Assembly: GCF_034321785.1 (NCBI RefSeq)
Contig: NZ_JAXLPB010000005.1
Location: 326,811 to 390,810, forward strand
Direction: 5' to 3'
Length of the DNA stretch: 64,000 nucleotides
Origin: Fulvimarina uroteuthidis
GTDB taxonomy: Bacteria; Pseudomonadota; Alphaproteobacteria; Rhizobiales; Rhizobiaceae
The notes beneath the pieces were generated by a model. It did not search any database, was not told where the DNA came from, and was given only the letters and a program-made list of their open reading frames with translations. Shown here one piece after another: positions 36,179-44,969 of the stretch. Position numbers and translations under genes: made by a program. Each line of letters opens with the position of its first letter. The stretch's first letter is position 1.

Positions 36179-37798
36179 CTATCGGGCGGGGGCCGGTCCG
36201 GTCTGCTCGACATTTTCGAGGAACGGTTTCTTGCGCTCCGCGATGAGGCCCTTACCGGTCGAGAAGGCGAGCACGAGAAGCAGGATCGCGAAGGGAAGCC
36301 CCGTGGCGATCGCCGCGCCCTGCAGCGCCGCCAGACCGCCGCCGAGGAGCAGCGCGATGGCGATGAGCCCCTCGAAGGTCGCCCAGAAGACCCGTTGCGC
36401 CGTCGGCGCATCGAGCTTGCCGCCCGCCGTGATCGTGTCGATGACCAGCGAGCCGGAATCGGACGAGGTCACGAAGAACACGATGACCAGAATGATCCCG
36501 ACCAGGGACGTGATCTGCGTCAGCGGAAGCTGGTTGAGCATCGCGAACAGCTTCACCGGCAGTTCGGCATCGACGATGCCGGCATAGCCACCGATGGTTT
36601 CGGTGAGGGCTGTCCCGCCGAAGACGGTCATCCATATGATCGACACCATGGTCGGAACCACGAGCACGCAGGTCATGAACTCGCGCACGGTGCGGCCGCG
36701 CGAGACGCGGGCGATGAACATGCCGACGAACGGCGACCAGCTCATCCACCAGGCCCAGTAGAACGTCGTCCAACCGGTCCTGAAATTGTCGTCCTCGCGC
36801 CCGAACGGCATGGAGAGCGGGATCAGCTCGCGGAAGTACGAGACCGTGTTGCCGAACAGGCCCCGGACGAGATCCATTGTCGGACCGACCAGGAAGACGA
36901 AGCCGAGAAGCAGGATCGCCAGCACCATGTTGAACTCCGACAGTCGCTTCACACCGGCGTCGAGGCCGGCGACGACGGAGATGAGGGCGATGCCGGTGAT
37001 CACCGCGATCAGCGTGATCTTGGTCAGCATCGTATCGGGAATGCCGAACAGGAAGTTGAGACCGGCGGTCGCCTGCTCGGCGCCGAAGCCGAGCGATGTC
37101 GCAAGTCCGAAAAGCGTCGCGAACACGGCCATGATGTCGATCACATGACCCGGCCAGCCCCAGACCCGATCGCCGAGGATCGGGTAGAAGGCCGAACGCA
37201 TGGTCAGCGGAAGGCCCCAATTGTAGGAGAAGAAACCGAGCGCGAGCGCCACGACCGCGTAGATCGCCCAAGGGTGCAGGGCCCAGTGATAGAGGGTCGC
37301 GGCCATGCCGAGACGGCGGGCTTCGAGTTGCTCGCCGGCGGCCCCGCCGAGCGGCGCCCAGTCCGTGCCTTCGAAGGCTGCCGAATAATGGCTGACGGGT
37401 TCGGAAACGCCGTAAAAGACGAGGCCGATGCCCATGCCGGCCGAGAACAGCATCGCGAACCAGCCGAAATAGCCGTAGTCGGGCTTGGCATCGACGCCGC
37501 CGAGCCGGATGTTTCCGAGCGGCGTCACGATGAGCGCGAGGCAGAACAGGACGAAGATGTTGCCGGCGATCAGGAACACCCAATCGAAGGTCGAGGTCAG
37601 GAACGGTCGAAGCCAGCCGAAGAAACTGTCCGCGACGCCCGGAAACATGAGGGCGAAAGCCACGAAAAGAATGATGATTCCCGCCGAGATCGGAAACACC
37701 GGATTGTGGATGTCGAGGCCGTATTTCTGCAGATTGTCTTGTCCGACCTCGTATTCCGAGACCGATTGATCGGGTATCTTGTCCTGATCCACCGTCAT
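36179..37798 (-). CDS. BCCT family betaine/choline/carnitine-type transporter
   Basis: A 539-residue transporter with about 12 TM segments. It carries the glycine-rich GMGIGLVFYGVSEPVSHY motif of sodium-coupled members and the substrate-binding WTTFYWAWWMSWSPFVGMFIARVSRGRTVREF region. It should import a quaternary ammonium osmolyte such as glycine betaine; the exact substrate is uncertain. AAGGAG stands 7 nt before the start MTVDQDK. The short termini suggest it lacks the long osmosensing tails of BetP. It interrupts the crcB-rarA neighbourhood. Confidence 0.93.
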   Translation of the reverse strand: MTVDQDKIPDQSVSEYEVGQDNLQKYGLDIHNPVFPISAGIIILFVAFALMFPGVADSFFGWLRPFLTSTFDWVFLIAGNIFVLFCLALIVTPLGNIRLGGVDAKPDYGYFGWFAMLFSAGMGIGLVFYGVSEPVSHYSAAFEGTDWAPLGGAAGEQLEARRLGMAATLYHWALHPWAIYAVVALALGFFSYNWGLPLTMRSAFYPILGDRVWGWPGHVIDIMAVFATLFGLATSLGFGAEQATAGLNFLFGIPDTMLTKITLIAVITGIALISVVAGLDAGVKRLSEFNMVLAILLLGFVFLVGPTMDLVRGLFGNTVSYFRELIPLSMPFGREDDNFRTGWTTFYWAWWMSWSPFVGMFIARVSRGRTVREFMTCVLVVPTMVSIIWMTVFGGTALTETIGGYAGIVDAELPVKLFAMLNQLPLTQITSLVGIILVIVFFVTSSDSGSLVIDTITAGGKLDAPTAQRVFWATFEGLIAIALLLGGGLAALQGAAIATGLPFAILLLVLAFSTGKGLIAERKKPFLENVEQTGPAPAR

Positions 37799-38065
37799 GG
37801 CGTTCTCCTTGATCGTTGCCAGGCTTGTCGGTTCGGGCGGGTCTTGCAGCAGGAAGCAGGCTCCCGAAGACATTCGAGAGCGCACCCGTCCGGTCTGTTA
37901 TGCAAATACAAGAAATCCGCGAGGCGTCTGCTTCGACACATCGCGGATTCCATGAATTCGCCGCAATCCTAGAACAGGCGCCGCGCCGTTTCAACGGGTT
38001 GACGCCAATTGCCGAACCTTCCATGGCGGCTTCGGCACCTGCAGGGTCCGTCGGCGCCGGTCGTT

Positions 38066-39436
38066 TCAGTCGCCCCGGTCGCGCTGCGCCCTCAGCCTTG
38101 CAAGATGCTGCAGCCGCTCGCCGATCCACTCTTCCCGTCCGTAGCGTGTCGGCCGATAATAGGTTTCGCGCTCCATCTCGTCCGGAAAATAAGTCTGTCC
38201 CGAAAAGGCGTCGGGCTGGTCGTGATCGTAGGAATAGCCCGAACCATACCCCTCCTCCTTCATCAGCTTCGTCGGCGCGTTCAGGATATGGCGTGGCGGA
38301 AGCAGGGATCCGTGCGCCTTGGCCGCACGCATCGCTTGCTTGTAAGCGGTGTAGACCGCGTTCGATTTGGGCGCCGCCGCCAGATAGACGGTGGCTTCGG
38401 CAAGCGCGAGTTCGCCTTCCGGAGAGCCGAGATAATCGTAGGCATCCTTGGCCGCGAGCGTGACGCGAAGCGCGTGCGGATCGGCCAGTCCGATATCCTC
38501 GGAGGCCATGCGGACCAGCCGCCGGCCGAGATAGAGCGGGTCCTCGCCCGCATCCAGCATCCGGCACAGCCAGTAGAGCGCGGCATCGGGGTCCGAGCCC
38601 CGAACGGATTTGTGCAGGGCGGAAATCAGATTGTAATGCCCGTCCTGGCCCTTGTCGTAGACCGGAGCCCGCCGCTGCACGATGGTCTGGAGCGCGTCGG
38701 CGTCGAACAGCTCACCCGGCTTGGCCGATCGCCATATCTCCTCGGCGAGACTGAGGACCGCGCGGCCATCCCCGTCGGCCAGGCGCAACAGCACCTGTCG
38801 TGCCTCGTCGTCGAGCGGCAGGCGCTCGTTCTCGATCTCTTCGGCCCGGTCGAGGAGCGCGCCGAGGCTTGCGGCGTCATGGGCCTTGAACGTCAGGACC
38901 CTCGCACGCGACAGGAGCGCGGCGTTCAGTTCGAAGGAGGGATTTTCCGTCGTCGCGCCGACGAGGACGACCGTTCCGTCTTCCATGACAGGCAGGAAAC
39001 TGTCCTGCTGGGCCCGGTTGAAACGGTGGATCTCGTCGACGAACAGCAGCGTCGGTTTTCCGTTGGACCGGCGCATCCGGGCCGATTCGAACACCTTCTT
39101 CAGGTCCGCGACGCCTGAAAAGATCGCTGAGATCTGTTCGAAGGCGTAATCGCTGTCATTGGCCAGAAGCCGGGCGACCGTCGTCTTTCCGGTTCCGGGT
39201 GGCCCCCAGAAGATCATCGAGCCGAGGTTCTTCGAGGCCAGCATGCGGGAGAGAATCCCGCCCTCGCCCGTCAGATGGGTCTGTCCGACGACCTCGCTCA
39301 AGGTCTTCGGGCGCAGGCGATCGGCGAGCGGGCGGGCAGCTGCGGTCGACGCCGCCACGGGCCCATGTCCGGCGGCCCCTCCGTGCCGGGATGCCGGTCG
39401 TTCGTCTGCTGCGGGGTCACCAAACAGGTCGGCCAC
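38066..39436 (-). CDS. rarA: Replication-associated recombination AAA+ ATPase RarA (MgsA/WRNIP1 family)
   Basis: A 456-residue clamp-loader-like ATPase acting at stalled replication forks. Walker A GPPGTGKTT is at residues 78-86, Walker B LLFVDEIHRFN at about 130 and sensor 1 ATTENPSF at about 157. The C-terminal tetramerisation region contains ALYWLCRMLDAGEDPLYLGRRLVRMASEDIGLADP and the YSYDHDQPDAFSGQTYFPDE tail. It starts 2 bp after the Deg protease stop, so the two form an operon. Confidence 0.96.
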   Translation of the reverse strand: MADLFGDPAADERPASRHGGAAGHGPVAASTAAARPLADRLRPKTLSEVVGQTHLTGEGGILSRMLASKNLGSMIFWGPPGTGKTTVARLLANDSDYAFEQISAIFSGVADLKKVFESARMRRSNGKPTLLFVDEIHRFNRAQQDSFLPVMEDGTVVLVGATTENPSFELNAALLSRARVLTFKAHDAASLGALLDRAEEIENERLPLDDEARQVLLRLADGDGRAVLSLAEEIWRSAKPGELFDADALQTIVQRRAPVYDKGQDGHYNLISALHKSVRGSDPDAALYWLCRMLDAGEDPLYLGRRLVRMASEDIGLADPHALRVTLAAKDAYDYLGSPEGELALAEATVYLAAAPKSNAVYTAYKQAMRAAKAHGSLLPPRHILNAPTKLMKEEGYGSGYSYDHDQPDAFSGQTYFPDEMERETYYRPTRYGREEWIGERLQHLARLRAQRDRGD

Positions 39437-39438
39437 GG

Positions 39439-40956
39439 TCAGCGCACCCTTCTCATCAGGCGGCGGCCGCCCCGTTCGATCTCGAATTCATACCCGCCCC
39501 AGGCTTCCGACAGAAGCCGTTCGAGGCCGGCGCTGGTGGCGACGCGCTCGCCATTGAGCGCGATGACGATGTCCCTGGGCCTGAGCCCGAAACGGGCCGC
39601 GAACGAACCGCGTTCGACATCGGCGATCACGACGCCGGTTTTCTCGAGCGGCAGATCGAGCTCCTCGGCGACCTTCGGCGACAGCGTCCAGACGGTCGCG
39701 CCGGAGAACGGCGTGCGCCCTTCAAGGAGACGGGCGTCCCGCGGCGGTGTTTCGGGGGCCCCCGTCAGGGGCAGCGACAGGGTCTCGCGCGCCTCGCCGC
39801 GCAAGACCGTCAGCGTCGTCGTCGAACCGATCCCGGCGGTTGCGAGGCGATATCCGAGCGCATCGGGATCGGTGATGGCGACGGATCCGACCTCGAGAAT
39901 GACGTCGCCTTCCTCAAGACCCGCAATATCCGCCGGCGAGCCTTCCGCGACCGAGAAGACGATCGCCCCCGTCGGCCGCGCAAGCCCGACGGCTTCGGCG
40001 ATATCGGGCGAAACCTGGCCGAAGGATGCGCCGATATAGGGCCGCGAGAACGACCCCCCGGCCTTGGCGGCGCGGATGAAGCTGGCGACGAGATTGGAGG
40101 GGATCGCAAAGCCGATGCCGTTCGAACCGCCGGATTTGGAGAAGATCGCCGTGTTCACGCCGACGAGCCGCCCGCCCATGTCGATGAGCGCCCCGCCCGA
40201 ATTTCCCGGATTGATCGCGGCGTCCGTCTGGATGAACACGCCCGGGTCGCCCGGCTTCAGATGGGTGCGCGACAGGGCCGACACGATGCCGTTGGTGACC
40301 GTTTGTCCGATCCCGAACGGATTGCCGATCGCCAGAACCAGATCGCCGATTTCGATCCCGTCGGAATCGGCCAGTTCGATCGATGGAAACGCTTCGGTCG
40401 GATCGCTGACCTTCAACACCGCAAGGTCCACCTTGGCATCCTTGAGGACGATTTCCGTCTCGAATTCCCGCCCGTCCGCAAAGGCGATTCGCACCTCGTC
40501 CGCATCGGCGATGACATGATTGTTCGTGACGATCAGGCCGCCCGGATCGACGATCACGCCGGAGCCGAGCGAGCTTTCGATGCGCGGTTCGGCCGGACGC
40601 GTCGGCCCGCCGAAGAACTGTCCGAAGAACGGATCGCCCGCAAAGGGCGACAGGCGCGGCGGGACCGCGCGTGCGGCATAGACATTGACGACGGCGGGCG
40701 CGGTCTTCCGCACCAGCGGCGCGAAGGTGAGCGTGATCTCGGATGGGCTCGCCGGAACGGCCTCGGTGCGCGCGCCGGACAAGGTCTCGGGGACGGGTGC
40801 GGGAGACGGGTCCGGCGTGGCTGACTGATCCTCGCTCTCTTCGCCACCGAAGAGGCCGCGAAGGCTCCAGCCTTCGGCCGTCGCGAGCGGTGCCGACGCG
40901 CCTGCCGCCAGCAGGATCACGAGGGCGAACAATGCTGCGCGATGAGGGTGAACCAT
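39439..40956 (-). CDS. Deg/HtrA-type periplasmic serine protease (Do family)
   Basis: A 505-residue protease with a signal peptide (ALFALVILLAAGASAPLATA). The trypsin-like domain has triad H147 (NNHVIAD), D178 (VDLAVLKV) and S253 (NPGNSGGAL). Two PDZ domains follow at about residues 310-395 and 420-500. It should degrade or refold damaged envelope proteins. The start MVHPHRA places the signal peptide at the N-terminus. In related genomes a Deg gene lies directly beside rplQ; here about 8 kb of accessory genes intervene. Confidence 0.94.
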   Translation of the reverse strand: MVHPHRAALFALVILLAAGASAPLATAEGWSLRGLFGGEESEDQSATPDPSPAPVPETLSGARTEAVPASPSEITLTFAPLVRKTAPAVVNVYAARAVPPRLSPFAGDPFFGQFFGGPTRPAEPRIESSLGSGVIVDPGGLIVTNNHVIADADEVRIAFADGREFETEIVLKDAKVDLAVLKVSDPTEAFPSIELADSDGIEIGDLVLAIGNPFGIGQTVTNGIVSALSRTHLKPGDPGVFIQTDAAINPGNSGGALIDMGGRLVGVNTAIFSKSGGSNGIGFAIPSNLVASFIRAAKAGGSFSRPYIGASFGQVSPDIAEAVGLARPTGAIVFSVAEGSPADIAGLEEGDVILEVGSVAITDPDALGYRLATAGIGSTTTLTVLRGEARETLSLPLTGAPETPPRDARLLEGRTPFSGATVWTLSPKVAEELDLPLEKTGVVIADVERGSFAARFGLRPRDIVIALNGERVATSAGLERLLSEAWGGYEFEIERGGRRLMRRVR

Positions 40957-41106
40957 GCGGCCAATTCCCGTGCTCGTCCTGTTGCCTTCTTGCGGTCCGG
41001 AGATCGTCGGGCCGTGCGTTGGCGCCGTCGAGGGACGTCTTGCAGGCATACCGCCTCGCACCGGTCGCGGCAAATATTTCAAGGCCGATCCCGACGGCTC
41101 CAGCCA

Positions 41107-41138
41107 CGAAAAAGGGGTCCCGCGGGACCCCTTTTTCG
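41107..41138. terminator. Perfectly palindromic bidirectional terminator
   Basis: A 32-bp perfect palindrome (CGAAAAAGGGGTCCCG and its exact complement) has A5 and T5 tracts on its two sides, so it can stop transcription in both directions. On the minus strand it lies 50 bp after the small exported-peptide gene and 150 bp before the Deg gene. Confidence 0.88.
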
Positions 41139-41188
41139 TTCAGTTCGCGGTTCGCCGCTCGTTCCGCCGCATACGAAGAGCGATAGGC

Positions 41189-41347
41189 TCAGTTCGCGCC
41201 GTCAAGGTCGTTCGCCACGGCGGCGGACACCGGAGCCGGCAAGTCGGCGGTCGCATAGCTTGCGGTCAGAACCGCAAATGCGCCCATGGCGGCGAGGAGC
41301 GTGATGGCTGTGCGGCGCACTGGAAACCGTACCTTTTGATTTGTCAT
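41189..41347 (-). CDS. Small predicted exported or membrane peptide (52 aa)
   Basis: A 52-residue reading frame with the layout of a short exported protein. The basic N-terminus MTNQKVRFPVRRT is followed by a hydrophobic segment AITLLAAMGAFAVLTASYA that could be a signal peptide or membrane helix. The acidic tail ends in AVANDLDGAN. Codon use is high-GC like the neighbours, and a strong terminator follows at the right distance. There is no clear Shine-Dalgarno sequence. I do not recognise a family, so it may be a chance frame. Confidence 0.4.
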   Translation of the reverse strand: MTNQKVRFPVRRTAITLLAAMGAFAVLTASYATADLPAPVSAAVANDLDGAN

Positions 41348-41711
41348 TTCGGCATTCTGCATACGGATTGTTTAATCCTCGTAAATTTCGCCACATTCCT
41401 CGTGGCTGCGTCCCCGCTTCAGGATGGGTAAGTCACCGCAACTCAAATGGTTGCAGTCGACGTCACGAACTTTTCCCGGAACCGCGACGCTGCTTTGCCA
41501 TGGGCGAAACCCGCGCGATAGCGCTTTTCCATCACAGTCGGGCCTCCGGCGGATGAGACGCACAGGAAACGAAGAAGCCGGTTAATTCCAACGTCCGGCC
41601 AGTGTGACCACGCCGCCACAGATTTCGCCACGATCCCGCCATCGTCGCGTCTTGCCCCCTCGCCCGGGCGAATGCCTCGGGCGCATCGGACGATCCGTCG
41701 CGACACCGGCG

Positions 41712-41990
41712 CCGAGGCCGGCGCCCGTGGCACCGATGGGGCGATTGCGGCGGCCGTGGCCAGGGAAAGGGCGGCGATGGCGCCGAAGGCGGTACGCCAG
41801 CCACCGATTTCGCCAATGAAGCTTGCCGGCGGGACGCCCAGAACGCTGGCCGCCGAGACGCCGCCGAAAATGATCGATGTGGCAAGGCCGACATGCCGGG
41901 CCGGGGCGATCTGCGCGCCCGGCGACCCGGTCACCGTCCAGAACGTTCCGTGCGCCAGTGCGCCGATCAAGCGGGCGGCGCGCAAGGAAT
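41712..41990 (-). pseudogene. MFS transporter remnant
   Basis: About 93 codons resemble the middle of a major facilitator sugar-efflux permease: ARLIGALAHGTFWTVTG, then GLATSIIFGGVSAASVLGVPPASFIG, then GWRTAFGAIAALSLATAAAI. These correspond to about TM4 to TM6 of the AraJ-like group. The N-terminal helices are missing. After position 41712 the frame runs on as sequence unlike any MFS protein, and other frames do not restore it. The remaining 41348-41711 stretch has no supported gene. This is a decayed fragment, not a functional gene. Confidence 0.6.
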
Positions 41991-42038
41991 TGCGCCTCGC
42001 GGGAAAGATTGGAAGAGGCTGAGCAGGCGCCGTGGGCG

Positions 42039-42425
42039 CTAAGGCGTCGCGTCATGCACGGCGAAGGCCTTCCGGGCGGCCGACACACCGTTCATGCAGG
42101 CGGGGACGCCTGCATAGACCGCGATCTGCAGCAGGATCTCCACGATCTCTTCGCGGGTGACGCCCGTGTGGAGCGCGGCGCGAATGTGGAATTCAAGTTG
42201 CTCCGGCGCCGTACCCATCGCCATGAGGGCCGAGACCGTCAGCATTTCGCGCGTCTTGAGGTCGATCCCCGGTCGCGAGACGATATCGGCGAAGGCAAAG
42301 CCGAGGACCAGTTCCAGAAAATCTGGCGACAGCCCGTCGAGGTTGGACGCGACGCGGGACGGTGCCGCAGGATCGAGGCGCGCCAGGAGGGCAAGCGCGC
42401 GGCCGCGACGGTCATTGCCGTTCAT
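42039..42425 (-). CDS. Carboxymuconolactone decarboxylase family protein
   Basis: A 128-residue CMD-like helical protein with SRPGIDLKTREMLTVSALMAMG and LEFHIRAALHTGVTREEIVEILLQIAVYAGVPA. It lacks the CxxC pair of AhpD-type peroxidases, so it resembles the decarboxylase/dehydrogenase-associated branch, including 4-carboxymuconolactone decarboxylase. Its start overlaps the stop of the aldo/keto reductase gene (ATGA), so they are translated together. The substrate is unknown. Confidence 0.88.
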   Translation of the reverse strand: MNGNDRRGRALALLARLDPAAPSRVASNLDGLSPDFLELVLGFAFADIVSRPGIDLKTREMLTVSALMAMGTAPEQLEFHIRAALHTGVTREEIVEILLQIAVYAGVPACMNGVSAARKAFAVHDATP

Positions 42426-43405
42426 GCGCCGACCCCCTTCATTCCTTCGGCAATATAGCGATCACCGGCGACCGAAAGCGGCGAGAGGGCCCGATCGAGA
42501 GCGGCGAGTTCATCGGCGCCGAGGGCGATCGACGCCGCGCCGACATTGTCCTCGAGATAACGCCGCTGCTTGGTGCCGGGGATCGGCACGATGTCGTCGC
42601 CCTGCGCCAACAGCCAGGCCAGGGCGATCTGCGCCGGTGTGCAGCCTTTGCGATCGGCGAATTCGGCGATCACATCGACGAGACGCCGGTTCGTGGAGGC
42701 GTTCTCCTTCGCGAAACGGGGCAGATCCGCGCGGGCGTCACCGAGTCCGAAGGTCGTCGCGCCGTCGAAGCGCCCGGTCAGGAATCCGCGACCGAGCGGA
42801 GAATAGGCGACGAAGCCGATCCCCAGTTCGCGGCATGTCGGCAGGATGTCCGCTTCCACGTCCCGCGTCCAGAGCGAATATTCCGTTTGAACCGCGGTTA
42901 CGGGATGGACGGCATGGGCACGCCGCAGCGTCGCGGCGCTGACCTCGCACAGCCCGATGCCGTCGATCTTGCCCTCACGGCGCAGCGCCGCAAGATCGTC
43001 CATCGTTTCCTCGATGGGGCGTCCACTGTCGATCCGGTGGACATAGTAGAGATCGATCCGCTCGACCCCCAATCGGCGCAACGACCCTTCGCAGGCCGTG
43101 CGGATGTAGCCTGCGCTGTTGTCGAGCGTTCGACGATATTCGCCCGGCGTGCGGACGATCCCGAACTTGGTGGCGATCCGCACCTCGGGACGGCGCGACG
43201 CCAGGAACTCGCCGATCAGTTGCTCATTGTGGTGCGGTCCGTAGGTGTCGGCGGTATCGAAGAAATCGACGCCGAGTTCGACGGCGCGATCGAGGACGGC
43301 CATGGATTCGGCGTCGTCCCGTGGGCCATAAAACTCGCTCATCCCCATGCAGCCCAGACCGATGGCTGAGACGGTGAGGTTCGATCCGATCGTGCGGCGT
43401 TGCAT
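42422..43405 (-). CDS. Aldo/keto reductase
   Basis: A 327-residue NADPH-dependent TIM-barrel oxidoreductase of the AKR13/YakC-like group. The N-terminus RTIGSNLTVSAIGLGCMGMSEFYG is typical. The catalytic tetrad is visible as D and Y in FFDTADTYGPHHNE, K in RIATKFG and H in YVHRID. The cofactor-binding end is VPIPGTKQRRYLEDNV. AAGGAG stands 7 nt before the start MQRRTIG. It forms an operon with the CMD gene and is divergent from a LysR regulator. Confidence 0.94.
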   Translation of the reverse strand: MQRRTIGSNLTVSAIGLGCMGMSEFYGPRDDAESMAVLDRAVELGVDFFDTADTYGPHHNEQLIGEFLASRRPEVRIATKFGIVRTPGEYRRTLDNSAGYIRTACEGSLRRLGVERIDLYYVHRIDSGRPIEETMDDLAALRREGKIDGIGLCEVSAATLRRAHAVHPVTAVQTEYSLWTRDVEADILPTCRELGIGFVAYSPLGRGFLTGRFDGATTFGLGDARADLPRFAKENASTNRRLVDVIAEFADRKGCTPAQIALAWLLAQGDDIVPIPGTKQRRYLEDNVGAASIALGADELAALDRALSPLSVAGDRYIAEGMKGVGA

Positions 43406-43455
43406 GGGCTTCTCCTTGCAATTGTCAGGAGAAGCATGACGTCCTATGACCGGCA

Positions 43456-43497
43456 ATTATAGCGAGAATTTGTGGAATCTGTTTTCCGATAACGGAA
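43456..43497. promoter_or_regulatory. Divergent promoter/operator region between the reductase gene and lysR
   Basis: On the minus strand a perfect TATAAT (43456-43461) lies about 50 bp before the reductase start with no good -35 box, as expected for an activator-dependent promoter. A TTCCG-ATAA-CGGAA dyad (43484-43497) sits 7 bp before the lysR start and could be part of the regulator's operator. Confidence 0.5.
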
Positions 43498-43503
43498 GAT
43501 CGA

Positions 43504-44406
43504 ATGATGGGCATTCAGTGGGACGATGCGCGGGTCTTCCTGGCGATTGCCCGGGCGGGAACGTTGAGCGGCGCGGCCGCTCAGCTCGGAACGGGACTTG
43601 CCACCGTCTCGAGGCGGATCGAGCGGCTGGAGCGCGCCCTGGGCGTGCCGCTCTTCAGTCGGCATCAAACCGGCTACCGCCTGACGGATGACGGCCAGGC
43701 GCTCATCGGGCGGGCCGAAGCTCTGGAACATGCCGGCAATGCCTTCGGCGTTGAGGCGGACCGGCAGGCCAGCGTGACGGGGCAAGTCCGCCTCGCCACG
43801 GCCGAGAACCTCGCCAACCCGCTGATCATTCCCGCACTGCCGACTCTGCTCGATCGCCATCCGGGCCTCGAGATCGAAGTCACCACCGATGTCCACACCG
43901 TCAACCTGCATCGACGCGATGCGGACCTGGCGATCAGGATGGTCAAGCCCGATGGCGGCAATGTCACCGTGCGGCGGCTCGGGACGTTGGGCTTCGGCCT
44001 CTACGGTTCCGCGGACTACATGCGGGCCCGCCGGGCCGACGCGGATCCGGCCGGGTTCAAGACCGATCGGTTCATCGGCTGGGCCGAAACGCAAAGCCAT
44101 CTGCCTGCGGCGCAATGGATCGAGCGCATGCTTCGAGGACGCGCCTGCGCGTTGACGACCACGAGCCTTTCATCCCAGCTCTCCGCCACGGTCGCCGGCC
44201 TCGGATTGGCCGTGCTACCCCATTTTCTCGCACGACCTCTGGGTCTGGTGTGCCCGGCCGATGAACTCGGCTTCGATCAACCGATCTGGCTCGTGATGCA
44301 TTCCGACCTGGCGCACTCGCGCCGCGTTCGGGTCGTTGCTGATTACCTGTCAGACCTCTTCATCAGCCACCGGGCACGCCTTCAGGGCCGCCAGGACCAG
44401 GATTGA
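43504..44406 (+). CDS. LysR family transcriptional regulator
   Basis: A 300-residue LysR-type regulator. The N-terminal winged helix-turn-helix is WDDARVFLAIARAGTLSGAAAQLGTGLATVSRRIERLERALGVPLFSRHQTGYRLT. A periplasmic-binding-like effector domain follows from about residue 95. It is transcribed away from the aldo/keto reductase-CMD operon, the usual arrangement for a LysR protein controlling its neighbour. The effector is unknown. Confidence 0.92.
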   Translation: MMGIQWDDARVFLAIARAGTLSGAAAQLGTGLATVSRRIERLERALGVPLFSRHQTGYRLTDDGQALIGRAEALEHAGNAFGVEADRQASVTGQVRLATAENLANPLIIPALPTLLDRHPGLEIEVTTDVHTVNLHRRDADLAIRMVKPDGGNVTVRRLGTLGFGLYGSADYMRARRADADPAGFKTDRFIGWAETQSHLPAAQWIERMLRGRACALTTTSLSSQLSATVAGLGLAVLPHFLARPLGLVCPADELGFDQPIWLVMHSDLAHSRRVRVVADYLSDLFISHRARLQGRQDQD

Positions 44407-44648
44407 CGCAGATCGCATCCCGGGCGGCCAGTCGCGGGATCGACTTGGCATGGACAGGCCGTCGCCCATGGGTCGGTGTCGGACACGTGTTTGATGGCGG
44501 GCCGCGCCCGATGATGATGAGCACGACGTCTACGCCAAAGCCCTCTAATGCTGCACCCGCTTGGCACCCTGTCGGCCGGCGCAAGGGGGAAGCGCACGTT
44601 CCATGGAGGCGGCGAGCCAGTCCACCGGTCGCGACCGGCAGTCAGGGC

Positions 44649-44969
44649 ATGGCAATCCGCAATGTCGCCTTCAGCCCGTCATCGATCGGCGTACGTGGTT
44701 CGTCAATCGATATGTTCCGGCGGTTGAACCCGGAAGGCTTCGACGCTTTGCGGGACGGTCTCGCCTCTCGGGCGGACGCTCTTCGGGAGGCCGCGAAGGA
44801 AACCGACACCTATTCCGAGGTGATGAAAGCGCTTCGCGTCCAAGCTAACGAACAGGTCTCAGCCCTCGAAACGCAAATTGCCACGCTGGGCATGACCGCC
44901 GGCGAGTCCGCTCCATGCCGATCCCGATGCGTGCCATTCTCACAAGCGAAAAAGGAGTCGGTTCAATGA
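44649..44969 (+). CDS. Short helical protein, phage-like cluster
   Basis: A 106-residue hypothetical protein. The middle (FRRLNPEGFDALRDGLASRADALREAAKETDTYSEVMKALRVQANEQVSALETQIATLG) is strongly helical and coiled-coil-prone. A methionine at 44712 (MFRRLN) is an alternative start. Its stop codon overlaps the next start (ATGA), which supports it being real. I do not recognise a family. The compact, overlapping small genes suggest a bacteriophage origin. Confidence 0.6.
   Translation: MAIRNVAFSPSSIGVRGSSIDMFRRLNPEGFDALRDGLASRADALREAAKETDTYSEVMKALRVQANEQVSALETQIATLGMTAGESAPCRSRCVPFSQAKKESVQ

Noticed and set aside
43441..43497. Ribosome-like or attenuator structure between lysR and the reductase gene
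   Set aside because: Only short dyads are present; a regulator-binding region explains them better.
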